From: Lichenicoccus sp964247695
Lineage (GTDB): Bacteria > Pseudomonadota > Alphaproteobacteria > Acetobacterales > Acetobacteraceae
NCBI GenBank assembly: GCA_964247695.1
Contig: CAXTVI010000016.1
Location: forward strand, 1-64,000
Length of the DNA stretch: 64,000 nucleotides
Direction of reading: 5' to 3'
In this document: positions 23,988 to 33,129 of the stretch, piece after piece
Numbering within the stretch: the first letter of the stretch is position 1
Layout of the letters: each line of letters opens with the position of its first letter
Notes under the pieces: generated by a model
What the model saw: the letters and a program-made list of their open reading frames with translations, nothing else
What the model was told of the DNA's origin: nothing
Databases searched by the model: none
Made by a program: the position numbers and the translations under genes

Positions 23988-25522
23988 GCTGAGGCACCCG
24001 GGACGGCGCCGAAGCGGCGGACGAGCACCCAGGTCGAGAGCAGCGACAGCGTCACCATCACCGCCGCGTAGGGCGCCGCCGCGGCGAAGGCCAGCGTGGA
24101 GGTATCGACCCAGACCTGGGTCGCGAGCGTTCGCGTTCCGATCGGCGACAGCAGCAAGGTGGTGGTGAGCTCGGTGACTGTGGAGACGAACACCAGCGCC
24201 GCCGCGGCACCCAGGCCGGGTCCAGCCACCGGCAGCAGCACGCGCCGGAACAGCTCGGGCGAGGTCAGTCCCAGGGAGCGCGCCGCCTCGTCGAGACCGC
24301 GCGGCACCTGGGCGAACGCCGCACGCACGCCGACCAGCGCCAGCGGCAGGAACAGGATTGCGTAAGCCACCACCAGCAGGCCGGCGGTCTGGTATATCGG
24401 CCGCAGCACCTGCACGGCGAGCGAGACCAGTGCGAGCGCAACGACGATGCCGGGCACCCCCTGCGCAAGGAAACTGATGCGCTCCAGGACCATCACCGCG
24501 CGTCCCGGGTGGCGGGCCGCCAAAAAGCCTAGCGGGATCGCCAGGGCCACGGTGAGCCCTGCCGCGGCGACACCGAAGCCGACCGAGGCGAGGGTCGCCG
24601 ACAGCAGGCCGGCGAGCGTCGCGGTTACCGGGCTCGAAGCGGCCGAGCCAGGCTGGGTCAGCCAGTACAGCACCATGCCGACCGGCACGCCGATAGTGAG
24701 CCCCACCAGCAGCGACAGGCCGGCGAGCACCGGGAGCGCGGTCCAGCCCAGCCGCAGCAAGGTCGCCGGGCGTCGCGTGAAGCGGCCGACCCGGGCATAG
24801 CGGGTCCGCCCGCGCAGGACGGCCTCGCCGGCCAGCAGCAGCAGGCAGGCCAGCACCAGCACGGCGGCGAGCAGAGCGGCACCGGGGCCGGCGAAGCCGG
24901 TGCGATACTCGGCGTAGATCTCGGTGGTGAAGGTGCGGTAGCGCAGCAGCGTGAACGCGCCGAACTCGACCAGCACGTTCAGCGCGACCAGCAGCATGCC
25001 GCCGAGCAGGCTCGGGCGCAGTTGCGGCAGCACCACCCGCCGGAAGCACCGCGCCGGACTGCAGCCCAGGGCACGGGCGGTCTCCTCCAGCGCCGGATCC
25101 ATGCCGCGCAGCGCGGCTGCCACCGGCAGGTAGACCAGCGGATAATAGGCGCTGGTTACCACCAGCAGGGCGCCAGCGAAATCCTGCAGCCCGTTGCTCA
25201 AAGACACCCAGGCATAGGAGGTCACGAAGGGCGGGATCGCCAGCGGCACCGCCACCAGCACCGCCCAGGCACGCCGCCCGGGAAGCTGCGTGCGCTCGAC
25301 ACACCATGCGGCGGCCGTGCCGATCAGGGCGGAGGCGACCGTGCTGGCCGCAACCAGGGCTGCCGTGTTGTCCAGCAGCTGTCCGACCAGCGGACGGAAC
25401 AGCAGGTCGGCGGCATCCTGGGCCGGGATCCGGACCGCCTCGAGCAGGATGGTCAGGATCGGCAGCAGCACCAGCGCCGGCCCGATGCAGGCAGCCAGCA
25501 GCAGGGTCGCGTGCGGCGGCAA
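23984..25522 (-). CDS. Iron(III) ABC transporter permease (FbpB-like, two fused permease halves)
   Basis: 512 residues with about 12 transmembrane helices. It carries two copies of the EAA cytoplasmic loop: LEETARALGCSPARCFRRVVLPQLRPSL in the first half and LDEAARSLGLTSPELFRRVLLPVAGP in the second. This duplicated layout is characteristic of FbpB/SfuB iron permeases. The only canonical start near the 5' end is TTG 25522. The protein-like frame continues upstream to the end of the binding-protein gene (LTGPASFARLRLPPHATL), so a non-standard CTG overlapping that stop is a possible alternative. Confidence 0.92.
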   Translation of the reverse strand: MPPHATLLLAACIGPALVLLPILTILLEAVRIPAQDAADLLFRPLVGQLLDNTAALVAASTVASALIGTAAAWCVERTQLPGRRAWAVLVAVPLAIPPFVTSYAWVSLSNGLQDFAGALLVVTSAYYPLVYLPVAAALRGMDPALEETARALGCSPARCFRRVVLPQLRPSLLGGMLLVALNVLVEFGAFTLLRYRTFTTEIYAEYRTGFAGPGAALLAAVLVLACLLLLAGEAVLRGRTRYARVGRFTRRPATLLRLGWTALPVLAGLSLLVGLTIGVPVGMVLYWLTQPGSAASSPVTATLAGLLSATLASVGFGVAAAGLTVALAIPLGFLAARHPGRAVMVLERISFLAQGVPGIVVALALVSLAVQVLRPIYQTAGLLVVAYAILFLPLALVGVRAAFAQVPRGLDEAARSLGLTSPELFRRVLLPVAGPGLGAAAALVFVSTVTELTTTLLLSPIGTRTLATQVWVDTSTLAFAAAAPYAAVMVTLSLLSTWVLVRRFGAVPGASA

Positions 25523-25551
25523 CCGCAGCCGCGCGAACGACGCCGGACCGG

Positions 25552-26586
25552 TCAGAGCAGGCCGGCCTTGCGCAGCAGGCCGACGGCCTGGCTGTCGTCG
25601 CCAAGCCTGCGCCAGCCGATCTCGGGCGGCGACAGCTTGGCGAGCGGCGTGAGCGCCGGATTGGCGGCGACACCAGGACGCAGCGGGTACTCGAAGGTGA
25701 TGTTCGAGCGACCCAGCGCCGCCTGGGTGGGTGCGCTGACCAGGAACGCCAGGAACCGCTGCGCGGCACCCTTGTGCCTGCTGGTCTTCAGCACGGCGGC
25801 GCCCGACACGTTCACCAGCGCGCCCACGTCGCCCGGCGCGAACTGGTGGATGGCGCTGCGCATGCCGTGCGCGCCGTTCTGTTCGCGCAGCCGCTCCCAG
25901 TAATAGTTGTTGACGATGCCGGTCGCGACCGCGCCGCGATCGACCGCCGCCGCCACGCCTTCGTCATCGTCGAAGGTCTGCGCGTTGTGCTGCAGGCCGC
26001 GCAGCCAGGCGAGGGCACCGTCCTCGCCCTTCATCGCGATGACCGCGCTGACCAGGGGCAGGAAATCGCCATCCGAGGGCGCGATGCCGACGCGACCCTT
26101 CCAGGCCGGTGCCGCGAGGTCGACCACCGAGGCGGGCAGTGCCCCTGCCTCGATCTTGGCCGTGCTGTACGCGAGCACGTTCTGGCGGGCGAGTACGCCG
26201 AGCCACTCGCCCAGCGGCGAGCTGTAGCGCGCCGGCACCTGCGCCAGCGTCGCCGCATCCACCGGCGCCAGCAGGCCATGCTCGGCCAGAAGCTGCAGCT
26301 CGGGCGAGTTCTCGGTGAAATAGACGTCGGCCGGGCTGGCGCTGCCCTCGGTGAGAAGCTGATTGGCCAGTTCCGGTCCTTCGCCGCTATGCACCTTCAC
26401 GACGATGCCGGTCTGCTTCTGGAAGGCGTCGACGAGCTGGTCGACGGTCTGCTCGTGCTGTCCGCTATAGAGCGTCAGGGTCTCTGCGGCGCGTGGCGTA
26501 GCCGGCAGCAGCAGGGCCGCGAGCGCGGCGCCGAGCATGACGGTGCGACGGCCGGAGACCGGCCGCCGGCGGATTTCGGAAAGCAT
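25552..26586 (-). CDS. Iron(III) substrate-binding periplasmic protein (FbpA/FutA-like)
   Basis: 344 residues. A basic signal peptide (MLSEIRRRPVSGRRTVMLGA then ALAALLLPATPRAAE) leads to the mature start ETLTLYSGQHEQTVDQLVDAF, typical of FbpA/FutA proteins. The adjacent tyrosines of the iron site are in IVNNYYWERL. Other class landmarks are DVYFTENSPELQLLAEHGLL and GRVGIAPSDGDFLPLV. I chose ATG 26586 because GGAG lies 7 nt upstream; the in-frame start at 26625 lies 13 codons further up without support. Binds ferric iron for the downstream permease and ATPase. Confidence 0.92.
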   Translation of the reverse strand: MLSEIRRRPVSGRRTVMLGAALAALLLPATPRAAETLTLYSGQHEQTVDQLVDAFQKQTGIVVKVHSGEGPELANQLLTEGSASPADVYFTENSPELQLLAEHGLLAPVDAATLAQVPARYSSPLGEWLGVLARQNVLAYSTAKIEAGALPASVVDLAAPAWKGRVGIAPSDGDFLPLVSAVIAMKGEDGALAWLRGLQHNAQTFDDDEGVAAAVDRGAVATGIVNNYYWERLREQNGAHGMRSAIHQFAPGDVGALVNVSGAAVLKTSRHKGAAQRFLAFLVSAPTQAALGRSNITFEYPLRPGVAANPALTPLAKLSPPEIGWRRLGDDSQAVGLLRKAGLL

Positions 26587-26631
26587 GCAATCACTCCGGG
26601 AGGGCGTGGCGAGCGGCCGCGCCAAGGTTTC

Positions 26632-28050
26632 TCAGGCGTTGGCGAACAGTCTCTGGCCGATGAACTCGCCCTCGGCCACGCCACCGGGACAGGCGAACAG
26701 GCCGCTGCCGACATGGGTGGCGTACTGGTTCAGCAGGTCGAGCTTCGACATCTGCTCGAACATGCGGGTGAAGCCGCGGCGCGGGTCCTGCTGGTAGGCG
26801 ATGAACAGCAGTCCGGCGTCGTATTCCAGGCCCTGCCGCCAGGGTGGCCAGCGCTCGGCGACCATGCTGAGGCCGTCATTGTACGAGTAGGTGCGGCGCA
26901 GGATGCGTGCTCCCTGTGCCTGCGAGGCGGCGCCGAGCCGGACATGCGCATTCTCCGCGATCACCGGATTGCCGTCGGCGTCGGTGGCGTCGAGGTCGAG
27001 CGGATCATATTCGTGCCGGCCCGTGAGCGGTGCGCCGGACGCCTTGCGACGCCCGATCACCTGCTCCTGGAAGTCGAGCTCGGTGCGGTCCCAATGTTCC
27101 AGTGACAGCCGGATGCGACGCGCCACCATGTAGCTGCCGCCGCGCATCCAGGCCGGACCTCCCTGGTCCACCCACACCACCTCGTCGAAGCTTCCGTTGC
27201 CGCTGAGCCGGCCGTTCGACTTCTCGGCCATGTGCATCGAGCCGGGATTCTGCGTGCCGTCCTTGAAGCCGAGCAGGTTGCGCGGCGTCTCGCCGGACGG
27301 GCTGTCCGGCAGGAAGCCGGCCTGCATCCAGCGCAGCCGCGCGGTTCCCTGATGCGCGCCGGTCGCCACCGTGGCGCCCGGGCGCTTGCCGCCATAGCCG
27401 GTGGCGGCATCGTCCGGGGCGGCAATGCGGGCGAGCTGGCGGATCGCGTGGAAGGCCACGAAGCCGTCGTCGGCGCAGGCCTGGATGCAGAGGTCGCCGC
27501 CGGTGCGCGCGGGATCGAGCTGGTCGCCGGCGAACACCGGCAGGTCGGCGAGCTCCGCTGGACGCTGGCGGGCGAGGCCGTAGCGGTCGCGGCCGTCGCG
27601 CTCGAACAGACCCGGGCCGAAGCCGAAGGTCAGCGTCAGGCGGCGGGCACCCAGGCCGACGGTCTCGCCGCTATCCTCCGGTGCGCGATCCGCCGTCGCA
27701 TTCAGCGGCTCCGCCGTCTGCCCGGCCGCCAGGCGCGCGGCGGCGCGGGTCCAGTCCTGCAGCAGCCGCACCACGTCGCCGGCCGAGCTGGTCGTGAGGT
27801 CGAAGCTCGCGAACACGGTGTGGATCTGCTGCGGGGTCTCGATGCCGGCCTGGTGCACGCCGAAGAACGGCACCTGCCCGTCCGCGGTGCTGGAGCCGGC
27901 CATCGCGGATGCGGCCGGATTGACCGACCCCGCGGGGGCGCGCCCCAGCGGCGAGGCGAGTCCGGTCCCGAGGGCCGCACTGCCGGCCAGCAGGCCGCCG
28001 GCGGCGCCGAACAGGCCGCGGCGCGAGGTCGAGAAGGGGCATCGGCTCAT
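26632..28050 (-). CDS. efeB: Dye-decolorizing heme peroxidase, EfeB type, Tat-exported
   Basis: 472 residues. The Tat signal is STSRRGLFGAAGGLLAG (twin arginine at about 10-11). The DyP signature GFKDGTQNP (GxxDG) carries the catalytic Asp; MVARRIRLSLEHWDRTEL supplies the distal Arg and nearby residues, and GLLFIAYQQDPRRGFTRMFEQM is the typical C-terminal block. EfeB acts in the periplasm, taking iron from heme or oxidising ferrous iron for uptake. Here it lies inside an FbpABC-type operon rather than next to efeU/efeO, which suggests it prepares ferric iron for the binding protein. Gaps of 19 bp upstream and 45 bp downstream fit one operon. Confidence 0.94.
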   Translation of the reverse strand: MSRCPFSTSRRGLFGAAGGLLAGSAALGTGLASPLGRAPAGSVNPAASAMAGSSTADGQVPFFGVHQAGIETPQQIHTVFASFDLTTSSAGDVVRLLQDWTRAAARLAAGQTAEPLNATADRAPEDSGETVGLGARRLTLTFGFGPGLFERDGRDRYGLARQRPAELADLPVFAGDQLDPARTGGDLCIQACADDGFVAFHAIRQLARIAAPDDAATGYGGKRPGATVATGAHQGTARLRWMQAGFLPDSPSGETPRNLLGFKDGTQNPGSMHMAEKSNGRLSGNGSFDEVVWVDQGGPAWMRGGSYMVARRIRLSLEHWDRTELDFQEQVIGRRKASGAPLTGRHEYDPLDLDATDADGNPVIAENAHVRLGAASQAQGARILRRTYSYNDGLSMVAERWPPWRQGLEYDAGLLFIAYQQDPRRGFTRMFEQMSKLDLLNQYATHVGSGLFACPGGVAEGEFIGQRLFANA

Positions 28051-28069
28051 GGTGGCGATCCGGGATCCG

Positions 28070-29212
28070 TCAGTTCGCGAGTTGCAGCGTATTTACGTCG
28101 TCCTCGACGTAATAGAAGCCGTCGCCGTTCGGAGTGGCCGTGATCCCGAACAGGTCGCCGCTGCCGGCGGGAGACTGCGCCTTGTCGCTGTCGAACCACT
28201 GCGCGCCGATCTGCCGCTGCGCCTTCGGGTCGATCTCGACGACCTGGCCGTTGAGCCCGTTGGTGGTCAGCAGATGGCCGCCCGGCGCCTGCACCAGGGC
28301 GAGCGGCCGGTTGAGCAGCCCGTCGCGGCTGATTTCGCGACCCTGCCCCGCGCTGCCGGTCCGCTTCAGCGCCTCGTCGATTGCGATAATCCGGTTGCCG
28401 AGCGCGTCGGAGGCATACAGCGTGCCGTCCGCATCGAGGGCGAGGCCGGTCGGGCCTATGATGAACACGCTCTTGTCGGCCTGCTCGCCAAGCCCGTCCG
28501 CCACCACCGTCTGACCGGTGATGCGCGGCGCCTGTCCGGGTGCGTAGGCAAGCTCGATCCGGAGGATGGTCGCCTGCTTCACCACCGGCGGCGAGCCGTC
28601 CGGGGCGCCCACGGCAAAGCCGGTGTTGCTGACGAACAGGGTGGCGCCGCCGGGATGCTCGTGCACCGCCATGTTGCCCCACGGGCCGTTGATCCGCGGG
28701 CCGGTAAAGCTGTCCACCAGCCGGCCGGAACTGTCGAGCACCAGCAGGCAGCCTTGCCCCTTGGTGGCGGTGGTGCCGTCATCGCTGGGCAGCGAGCCCA
28801 CGATCACGTAGCCGCTCGAGAGCATGGTCATCGCGGTGGTCAGCCCGACACCGCCCGGGCATTGCGGTCCGCTCGCCGGCAGGTGCCGCGGCAGCGTCGC
28901 GAACGTCGAGAGCGCGCCGCGCTCCGGATGGTAGTCGACGATCGTGGTGCCGAGGCCCTGGAGATTCTTGCCGTTGTTGAAGTTGCCGACCAGCACGTCA
29001 CCCTGGCGGATCGAGCCGGCGCTCACCGGCGCCACCACGATCGCATAGGGGTTCTGGTCGCCATTGGCCGGCACCGTCGTGCTCAGCAGGCGGTGGTGAT
29101 GCAGGCGCCCCAGCACCGAGCCCGCTTCGAGAGCGCAAGCCTTGCCGGAGGGGGCGAGCGCCAGCACGGCAAGCAACACCGCAGCCGGCCGCAGGTCTCG
29201 GACAAAGGTCAA
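28070..29212 (-). CDS. Secreted NHL-type beta-propeller protein heading an iron operon
   Basis: 380 residues from TTG 29212 (GGAG 6 nt upstream). A signal peptide FVRDLRPAAVLLAVLALAPS with cleavage near GKACA is followed by repeated propeller blades: GSIRQGDVLVGNFNN, FVSNTGFAVGAPDGSPP, GPTGLALDADGTLYASDALGNRIIAID, LNRPLALVQAPGGHLLTTNGLNGQVVEID and GDLFGITATPNGDGFYYVEDD. This is NHL/SMP-30-like. A further upstream TTG (29290) would place the Fur-box dyad inside the gene, so 29212 is preferred. Its job in iron uptake is unknown; a docking or ligand-binding role in the periplasm is a guess from position. Confidence 0.8.
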   Translation of the reverse strand: MTFVRDLRPAAVLLAVLALAPSGKACALEAGSVLGRLHHHRLLSTTVPANGDQNPYAIVVAPVSAGSIRQGDVLVGNFNNGKNLQGLGTTIVDYHPERGALSTFATLPRHLPASGPQCPGGVGLTTAMTMLSSGYVIVGSLPSDDGTTATKGQGCLLVLDSSGRLVDSFTGPRINGPWGNMAVHEHPGGATLFVSNTGFAVGAPDGSPPVVKQATILRIELAYAPGQAPRITGQTVVADGLGEQADKSVFIIGPTGLALDADGTLYASDALGNRIIAIDEALKRTGSAGQGREISRDGLLNRPLALVQAPGGHLLTTNGLNGQVVEIDPKAQRQIGAQWFDSDKAQSPAGSGDLFGITATPNGDGFYYVEDDVNTLQLAN

Positions 29213-29253
29213 GGCGGTCTCCGGATCAGATGGTCTGCACGAATGCGAATGCT

Positions 29254-29290
29254 GATGAGAGTCATTCTCATCTTCGGATAGTCCTGTCAA
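29254..29290 (-). promoter_or_regulatory. Fur-box-like dyad and promoter of the iron uptake operon
   Basis: GATGAGA-GTCAT-TCTCATC (29254-29272) is a perfect 7-bp inverted repeat over 19 bp. Read on the minus strand, TGAGAATGACTCTCA fits the 7-1-7 Fur consensus TGATAATNATTATCA at 12 of 14 defined positions. A consensus -35 TTGACA lies at 29290-29285 (minus), and a -10 at the normal distance would fall inside the dyad. It is about 42 nt upstream of the chosen TTG start. Bound iron-loaded Fur (or an alphaproteobacterial equivalent) would shut off the five downstream genes. Confidence 0.7.
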
Positions 29291-29295
29291 CAGAA

Positions 29296-29322
29296 CGCCC
29301 GCCTGGACGGACCAGGCGGGCG
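29296..29322 (-). terminator. Hairpin at the end of the S53 peptidase transcript
   Basis: CGCCCGCCTGG-ACGGA-CCAGGCGGGCG forms an 11-bp GC stem with a 5-nt loop, 27 bp after the peptidase stop. The minus strand continues TTCTGTTGACAGG, a poor U-tract, so it may terminate weakly or protect the 3' end. It separates the peptidase gene from the iron-operon promoter. Confidence 0.6.
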
Positions 29323-29349
29323 CGATTGCAGGCTTCGAGGTGGATCGAT

Positions 29350-31284
29350 CTACGGGTTGCTGGAGCTTTGCGGGAGGCCGGCCGGCGTCGCGTCCGGTGC
29401 GCCGACGTAACGGTAGATCATCGGCGTGCCGACGCCTGTCGTGTAGTTGTACAGCCTGCCGAAGCTGCCGTTCGCGACCACGCCGTTATAGCCGGGGATC
29501 CCCCGTTGGAAGACCGTGGTGGGCTGGCTCGGGATGCCGCCCTGCAGCGCCTGCTCGGCGGAGGCCGCGTAGATGTAGTTGTTGAGATTGCCCATGCGGC
29601 CGTATTGCTCGACCAGCAGCGCCGTGGCACCCGCGAGCTCCGGCGACGACACGCTGGTGCCGACCAGGCCTTCGTAGGCACCGTTGACGGCGACGATCAC
29701 ATAGGAGCGGTCGGTGTTGCCGTTGCCGTTGATCGCCTGGTCGCCGCCGTTGCAGGGCAGGATGGCGATGCCGCCCGGGCAGCCGCCGACCTGCATGCCG
29801 ATATCCGGCAGGGCACGCCCGGTCAGCGACCCGGTGATGCTGAAGGCCTGATACACCGGCCGCGTGAACAGAGTGCTGACACCGCCGCCGGCGCCCCAGT
29901 AGCCGCCTGAGACGGTCGCGCCGATCCCGTAGAGATCGTACGGGATCTCGGGATCGGACCAGGCATTCTCGCCGACATAGGCGGAGTCCAGCGAGCCGGC
30001 GGTCGCTCTGGTCACCACGTTGGTGCCGCCGACCGCCGTCACGTTGCTGTCGGCGGCCGGCACCGAGACACCCGGGATGAAGGTGCCGTTGGCGCCGTCC
30101 ACGGCATAGCTCGTGCTGGCGCACTCGAGCCCGGCCTCGTCGCCGGAACTGGCCAGGAAGCTGATGCCCTGCGCGTTGCCCTGCTCGTACAGCTCGTGCT
30201 CGGTCTGCAGGATCGAGGTGTAGTCGACGCCGCCATTGTACGCCGCGGTGTAGTTCAGCTCGCACTGGCCGAACGACGAGCTGACCACGTCGGCCTCGTT
30301 TGCCTCGTCGATGGCAGTGTAGCCGGCGATGATGTCGTCGTCGGAAAGATCGGGGATCGTGTACAGCACGACATGCGCGCCGGGTGCCCCGGTGATGCTT
30401 TCCTCGACATCGAGCGAGGCCTCGTCGATCGAGCCGTTGGCGATGCCCTGCGCCGTGGTGGCGCCGCCATTCACGGAGACCCGCTTGTACAGCGTCGGGT
30501 CGGCGGTACCGGCATAGATGCTGAAGTTCTCGTGGTCGAACAGCGCCTTCACGTCGGCATCGAAGATGTCGCTCGACATCAGGATCCCGATGGTCGCGCC
30601 CGTGCCGTCGAGGCGCTGCGACTTGCCGTTGACGGTGACCTTGGTCTGGTACGACGGATACCGGTACGCCTGCTTGAGGTCGTCGAACCAGTAGCCGCCG
30701 GTGCTGCTGGTCCGGTTCATCGGCGCGTCGAACGCCACCTTCGTGCCCGGCACCTGCCGGGCGAAGCTGTGCGCCACATGCACGTTGCGGGCGAAGTCGA
30801 TGACGAAGCCGCCCGCTGCCGCCACCTCCGCCGGCAGCGTCGGCGTGCGCGACGCCACCATGTGCGTCTGCCCGTTCGGCAGGGCGCCATGCATCAGGCT
30901 GGTGGACAGTGCCTTGTTGACCGCCGCGGCACTGCCGGTGACATGCAGGCTGCGCGAATGCACCTCGACCGCCAGGCCCCTGGCCTGCAGGCCTGCGGTG
31001 ACGCGCGCCACCGTCGCCGCATCCGGCCCGAACCGCGCGCCGAACTGCTGCGGCGTGATCCACTGGTGGAACCGCGCCGAGGCCGGGTCATGCTGCGCTT
31101 TCAGCAGCGACTCCAGGCCAGCCGGATCGCGCAGCGGCAGGATCACGTCGAACCCGACGGACTGGGCCTGGTCGACCGCGGACTGCAACTTGATCGTCGC
31201 GGCAGTTGCGGGTGCGACAATCGCCATGGCCACCAAGGCAAGTCCCGCAACGCCGGCACTGCGAGGCACGTCTCTTTTTTGCAT
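29350..31284 (-). CDS. S53 family serine peptidase (sedolisin/kumamolisin type), secreted
   Basis: 644 residues. Signal peptide MQKRDVPRSAGVAGLALVAM (residues 1-29, ending ATA). A pro-kumamolisin activation domain follows (about 30-190; FDVILPLRDPAGLESLL, FHQWITPQQFGARFGP). The catalytic domain has the Glu/Asp pair in SIDEASLDVEESITG, the oxyanion-region Asp in SFLASSGDEAGLEC, the nucleophile in VGTSVSSPELAGATALL, and C-terminal calcium-site residues. Sedolisins work at acidic pH outside the cell, which fits an acid-tolerant bacterium. ATG 31284 has AGGA 7 nt upstream; an in-frame start at 31437 would add 51 non-signal residues. Confidence 0.93.
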   Translation of the reverse strand: MQKRDVPRSAGVAGLALVAMAIVAPATAATIKLQSAVDQAQSVGFDVILPLRDPAGLESLLKAQHDPASARFHQWITPQQFGARFGPDAATVARVTAGLQARGLAVEVHSRSLHVTGSAAAVNKALSTSLMHGALPNGQTHMVASRTPTLPAEVAAAGGFVIDFARNVHVAHSFARQVPGTKVAFDAPMNRTSSTGGYWFDDLKQAYRYPSYQTKVTVNGKSQRLDGTGATIGILMSSDIFDADVKALFDHENFSIYAGTADPTLYKRVSVNGGATTAQGIANGSIDEASLDVEESITGAPGAHVVLYTIPDLSDDDIIAGYTAIDEANEADVVSSSFGQCELNYTAAYNGGVDYTSILQTEHELYEQGNAQGISFLASSGDEAGLECASTSYAVDGANGTFIPGVSVPAADSNVTAVGGTNVVTRATAGSLDSAYVGENAWSDPEIPYDLYGIGATVSGGYWGAGGGVSTLFTRPVYQAFSITGSLTGRALPDIGMQVGGCPGGIAILPCNGGDQAINGNGNTDRSYVIVAVNGAYEGLVGTSVSSPELAGATALLVEQYGRMGNLNNYIYAASAEQALQGGIPSQPTTVFQRGIPGYNGVVANGSFGRLYNYTTGVGTPMIYRYVGAPDATPAGLPQSSSNP

Positions 31285-31351
31285 ATCCGTATCCTGATAA
31301 ACGCGCGGCAAGTCTGGCCCGGAAATGATTTTCCCGAAAGGCGCGCCGGGA

Positions 31352-33022
31352 TCAGGTCGAAACGGGTGCCGGCATCGCGGCCTCGGACCGGGACAGGGCC
31401 GCAACGACCGCCTCGGCCGCCCGGATGCCGTCGACACCGGCCGACAGGATGCCGCCGGCGTAGCCGGCCCCCTCGCCCGCCGGGAACAATCCGGCCACGT
31501 TCAGGCTCTGGCCGTCGGCGCCACGCGGCACGCGCACCGGGGAGGAGGTGCGTGTCTCGACGCCGGTCATCACCGCATCCGCGAGCGCGAAGCCGCGCAG
31601 GCGCCGCTCGAACTGCGGCAGCGCCTCGCGGATCGCCTGCACCGCATAGTCCGGCAGGCAGGTCGCGAGATCGGTGGGGGTGACGCCCGGCTTGTACGAC
31701 GGCACCACCGCGCCGAGCGAAGCCGAGGGCCGCCCGGCGAGGAAATCGCCCACTGTCTGCGCCGGCGCGTTGTAGGTGCCGCCACCGGCGATGAAGGCGC
31801 GCGCCTCCCAGTGCCGCTGGTACCCGATGCCGGCCAGCGGACCGTCGGGATCGAACTCCGCCTCCGGGGTCGCCCGGAAATCCTCCGGCACCAGCCCGAC
31901 GACGAGGCCGGCATTGGCGTTGCGCTCGGCACGCGAATACTGGCTCATGCCGTTGGTCACCACCCGGCCGGGCTCCGAGGCGGCGGCGACCACCGTGCCG
32001 CCCGGGCACATGCAGAAGCTGTACACGCCGCGGCCGTTGCCGGCATGGTGCACCAGCTTGTAGTCGGCGGCCCCCAGCAGGGCGTGCCCCGCCTGCGGGC
32101 CGAACCGGGCGGCGTCGATCAGCGACTGCGGATGCTCGATGCGCACCCCGATCGAGAGCGGCTTGGCCTGCAGCGTAACACCCGCCGCGTGCAGGGCGAT
32201 CATGGTGTCCCGCGCGCTGTGGCCGGTGGCCAGCACGACGTGCCTCGCCTCGATCGTGCTGCCGTCCGCAAGTTCCAGTCCTTCGATCCGGCTCTGGCCA
32301 TGCCGGTCGATGCCGATGCCGAACCCGGTGACACGGGTCTCGAAGCGATATTCCCCTCCCAGCGTCTCGATCGTCTCGCGCATCCGCTCGACCATGCTGA
32401 CCAGCCGGAAGGTGCCGATATGCGGCTTGGAGACCACCAGGATCTCCTCGGGCGCGCCGGCCCGCACGAACTCCTCCAGCACCTTGCGGCCGTAATGCTT
32501 CGGATCGCTGATCTGGCTGTACAGCTTGCCGTCGGAAAAGGTGCCGGCGCCGCCCTCGCCGAACTGCACGTTGCTCTCCGGCGACAGCTCGCCGCGGCGC
32601 CAGAAGGCGAAGGTGTCGATTGTGCGGCGGCGCACGATGCGGCCGCGCTCGAGGATGATCGGACGCAGCCCCATCTGCGCCAGCACCAGCGCCGCCAGCA
32701 GCCCGCACGGGCCGGTGCCGATCACCACCGGCCGAGAGGCGGTGGGTGCCGGCCGGGCGAGGTAGCGGTAGGCGACGTCGGGGGTGCGGGTCAGGCGGCC
32801 GTCATGCGCATGCGCCGCCAGCACCGCCGCCTCGTCGCGCAGCTCGAGATCGACGCTGTACACCAGGCTGATCGCGCCGCGCTTGCGGGCATCGTAGCCG
32901 CGCCGGGCGATGCTCGAGGTGATCAGCGCATCGGGCGCCAATTGCAGGCGCTGCAGCGCGGCCTGCTCGACGGCATCGGACGCATGGTCGAGCGGCAGCT
33001 TGATCTCGTTCAGTCTGAGCAT
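31352..33022 (-). CDS. FAD-dependent oxidoreductase (NAD(FAD)-utilising dehydrogenase family)
   Basis: 556 residues. A ferredoxin-like N-terminal domain (about 1-90) precedes the FAD dinucleotide fold ASRPVVIGTGPCGLLAALVLA. GEGGAGTFSDGKLYSQISD, a second Rossmann-type segment VVLATGHSARDTM, YSFCMCPGGTVVAAAS and the C-terminal GEGAGYAGGILSAGVDGIRAAEAV complete the family pattern (proteins often annotated as FAD-dependent dehydrogenase or geranylgeranyl-reductase-like). The substrate is not known. It is monocistronic and divergent from the metal transporter gene. Confidence 0.85.
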   Translation of the reverse strand: MLRLNEIKLPLDHASDAVEQAALQRLQLAPDALITSSIARRGYDARKRGAISLVYSVDLELRDEAAVLAAHAHDGRLTRTPDVAYRYLARPAPTASRPVVIGTGPCGLLAALVLAQMGLRPIILERGRIVRRRTIDTFAFWRRGELSPESNVQFGEGGAGTFSDGKLYSQISDPKHYGRKVLEEFVRAGAPEEILVVSKPHIGTFRLVSMVERMRETIETLGGEYRFETRVTGFGIGIDRHGQSRIEGLELADGSTIEARHVVLATGHSARDTMIALHAAGVTLQAKPLSIGVRIEHPQSLIDAARFGPQAGHALLGAADYKLVHHAGNGRGVYSFCMCPGGTVVAAASEPGRVVTNGMSQYSRAERNANAGLVVGLVPEDFRATPEAEFDPDGPLAGIGYQRHWEARAFIAGGGTYNAPAQTVGDFLAGRPSASLGAVVPSYKPGVTPTDLATCLPDYAVQAIREALPQFERRLRGFALADAVMTGVETRTSSPVRVPRGADGQSLNVAGLFPAGEGAGYAGGILSAGVDGIRAAEAVVAALSRSEAAMPAPVST

Positions 33023-33129
33023 GCCGGTCTCTTACGCAGCGCGAGGTCCGTTCGCCAGATGCCGCTGCCATGGCGCTGGAGGGGTGCGGGACAGCTTGCT
33101 AACATCGGGCAGCTCCAGACGGCGAGGCC

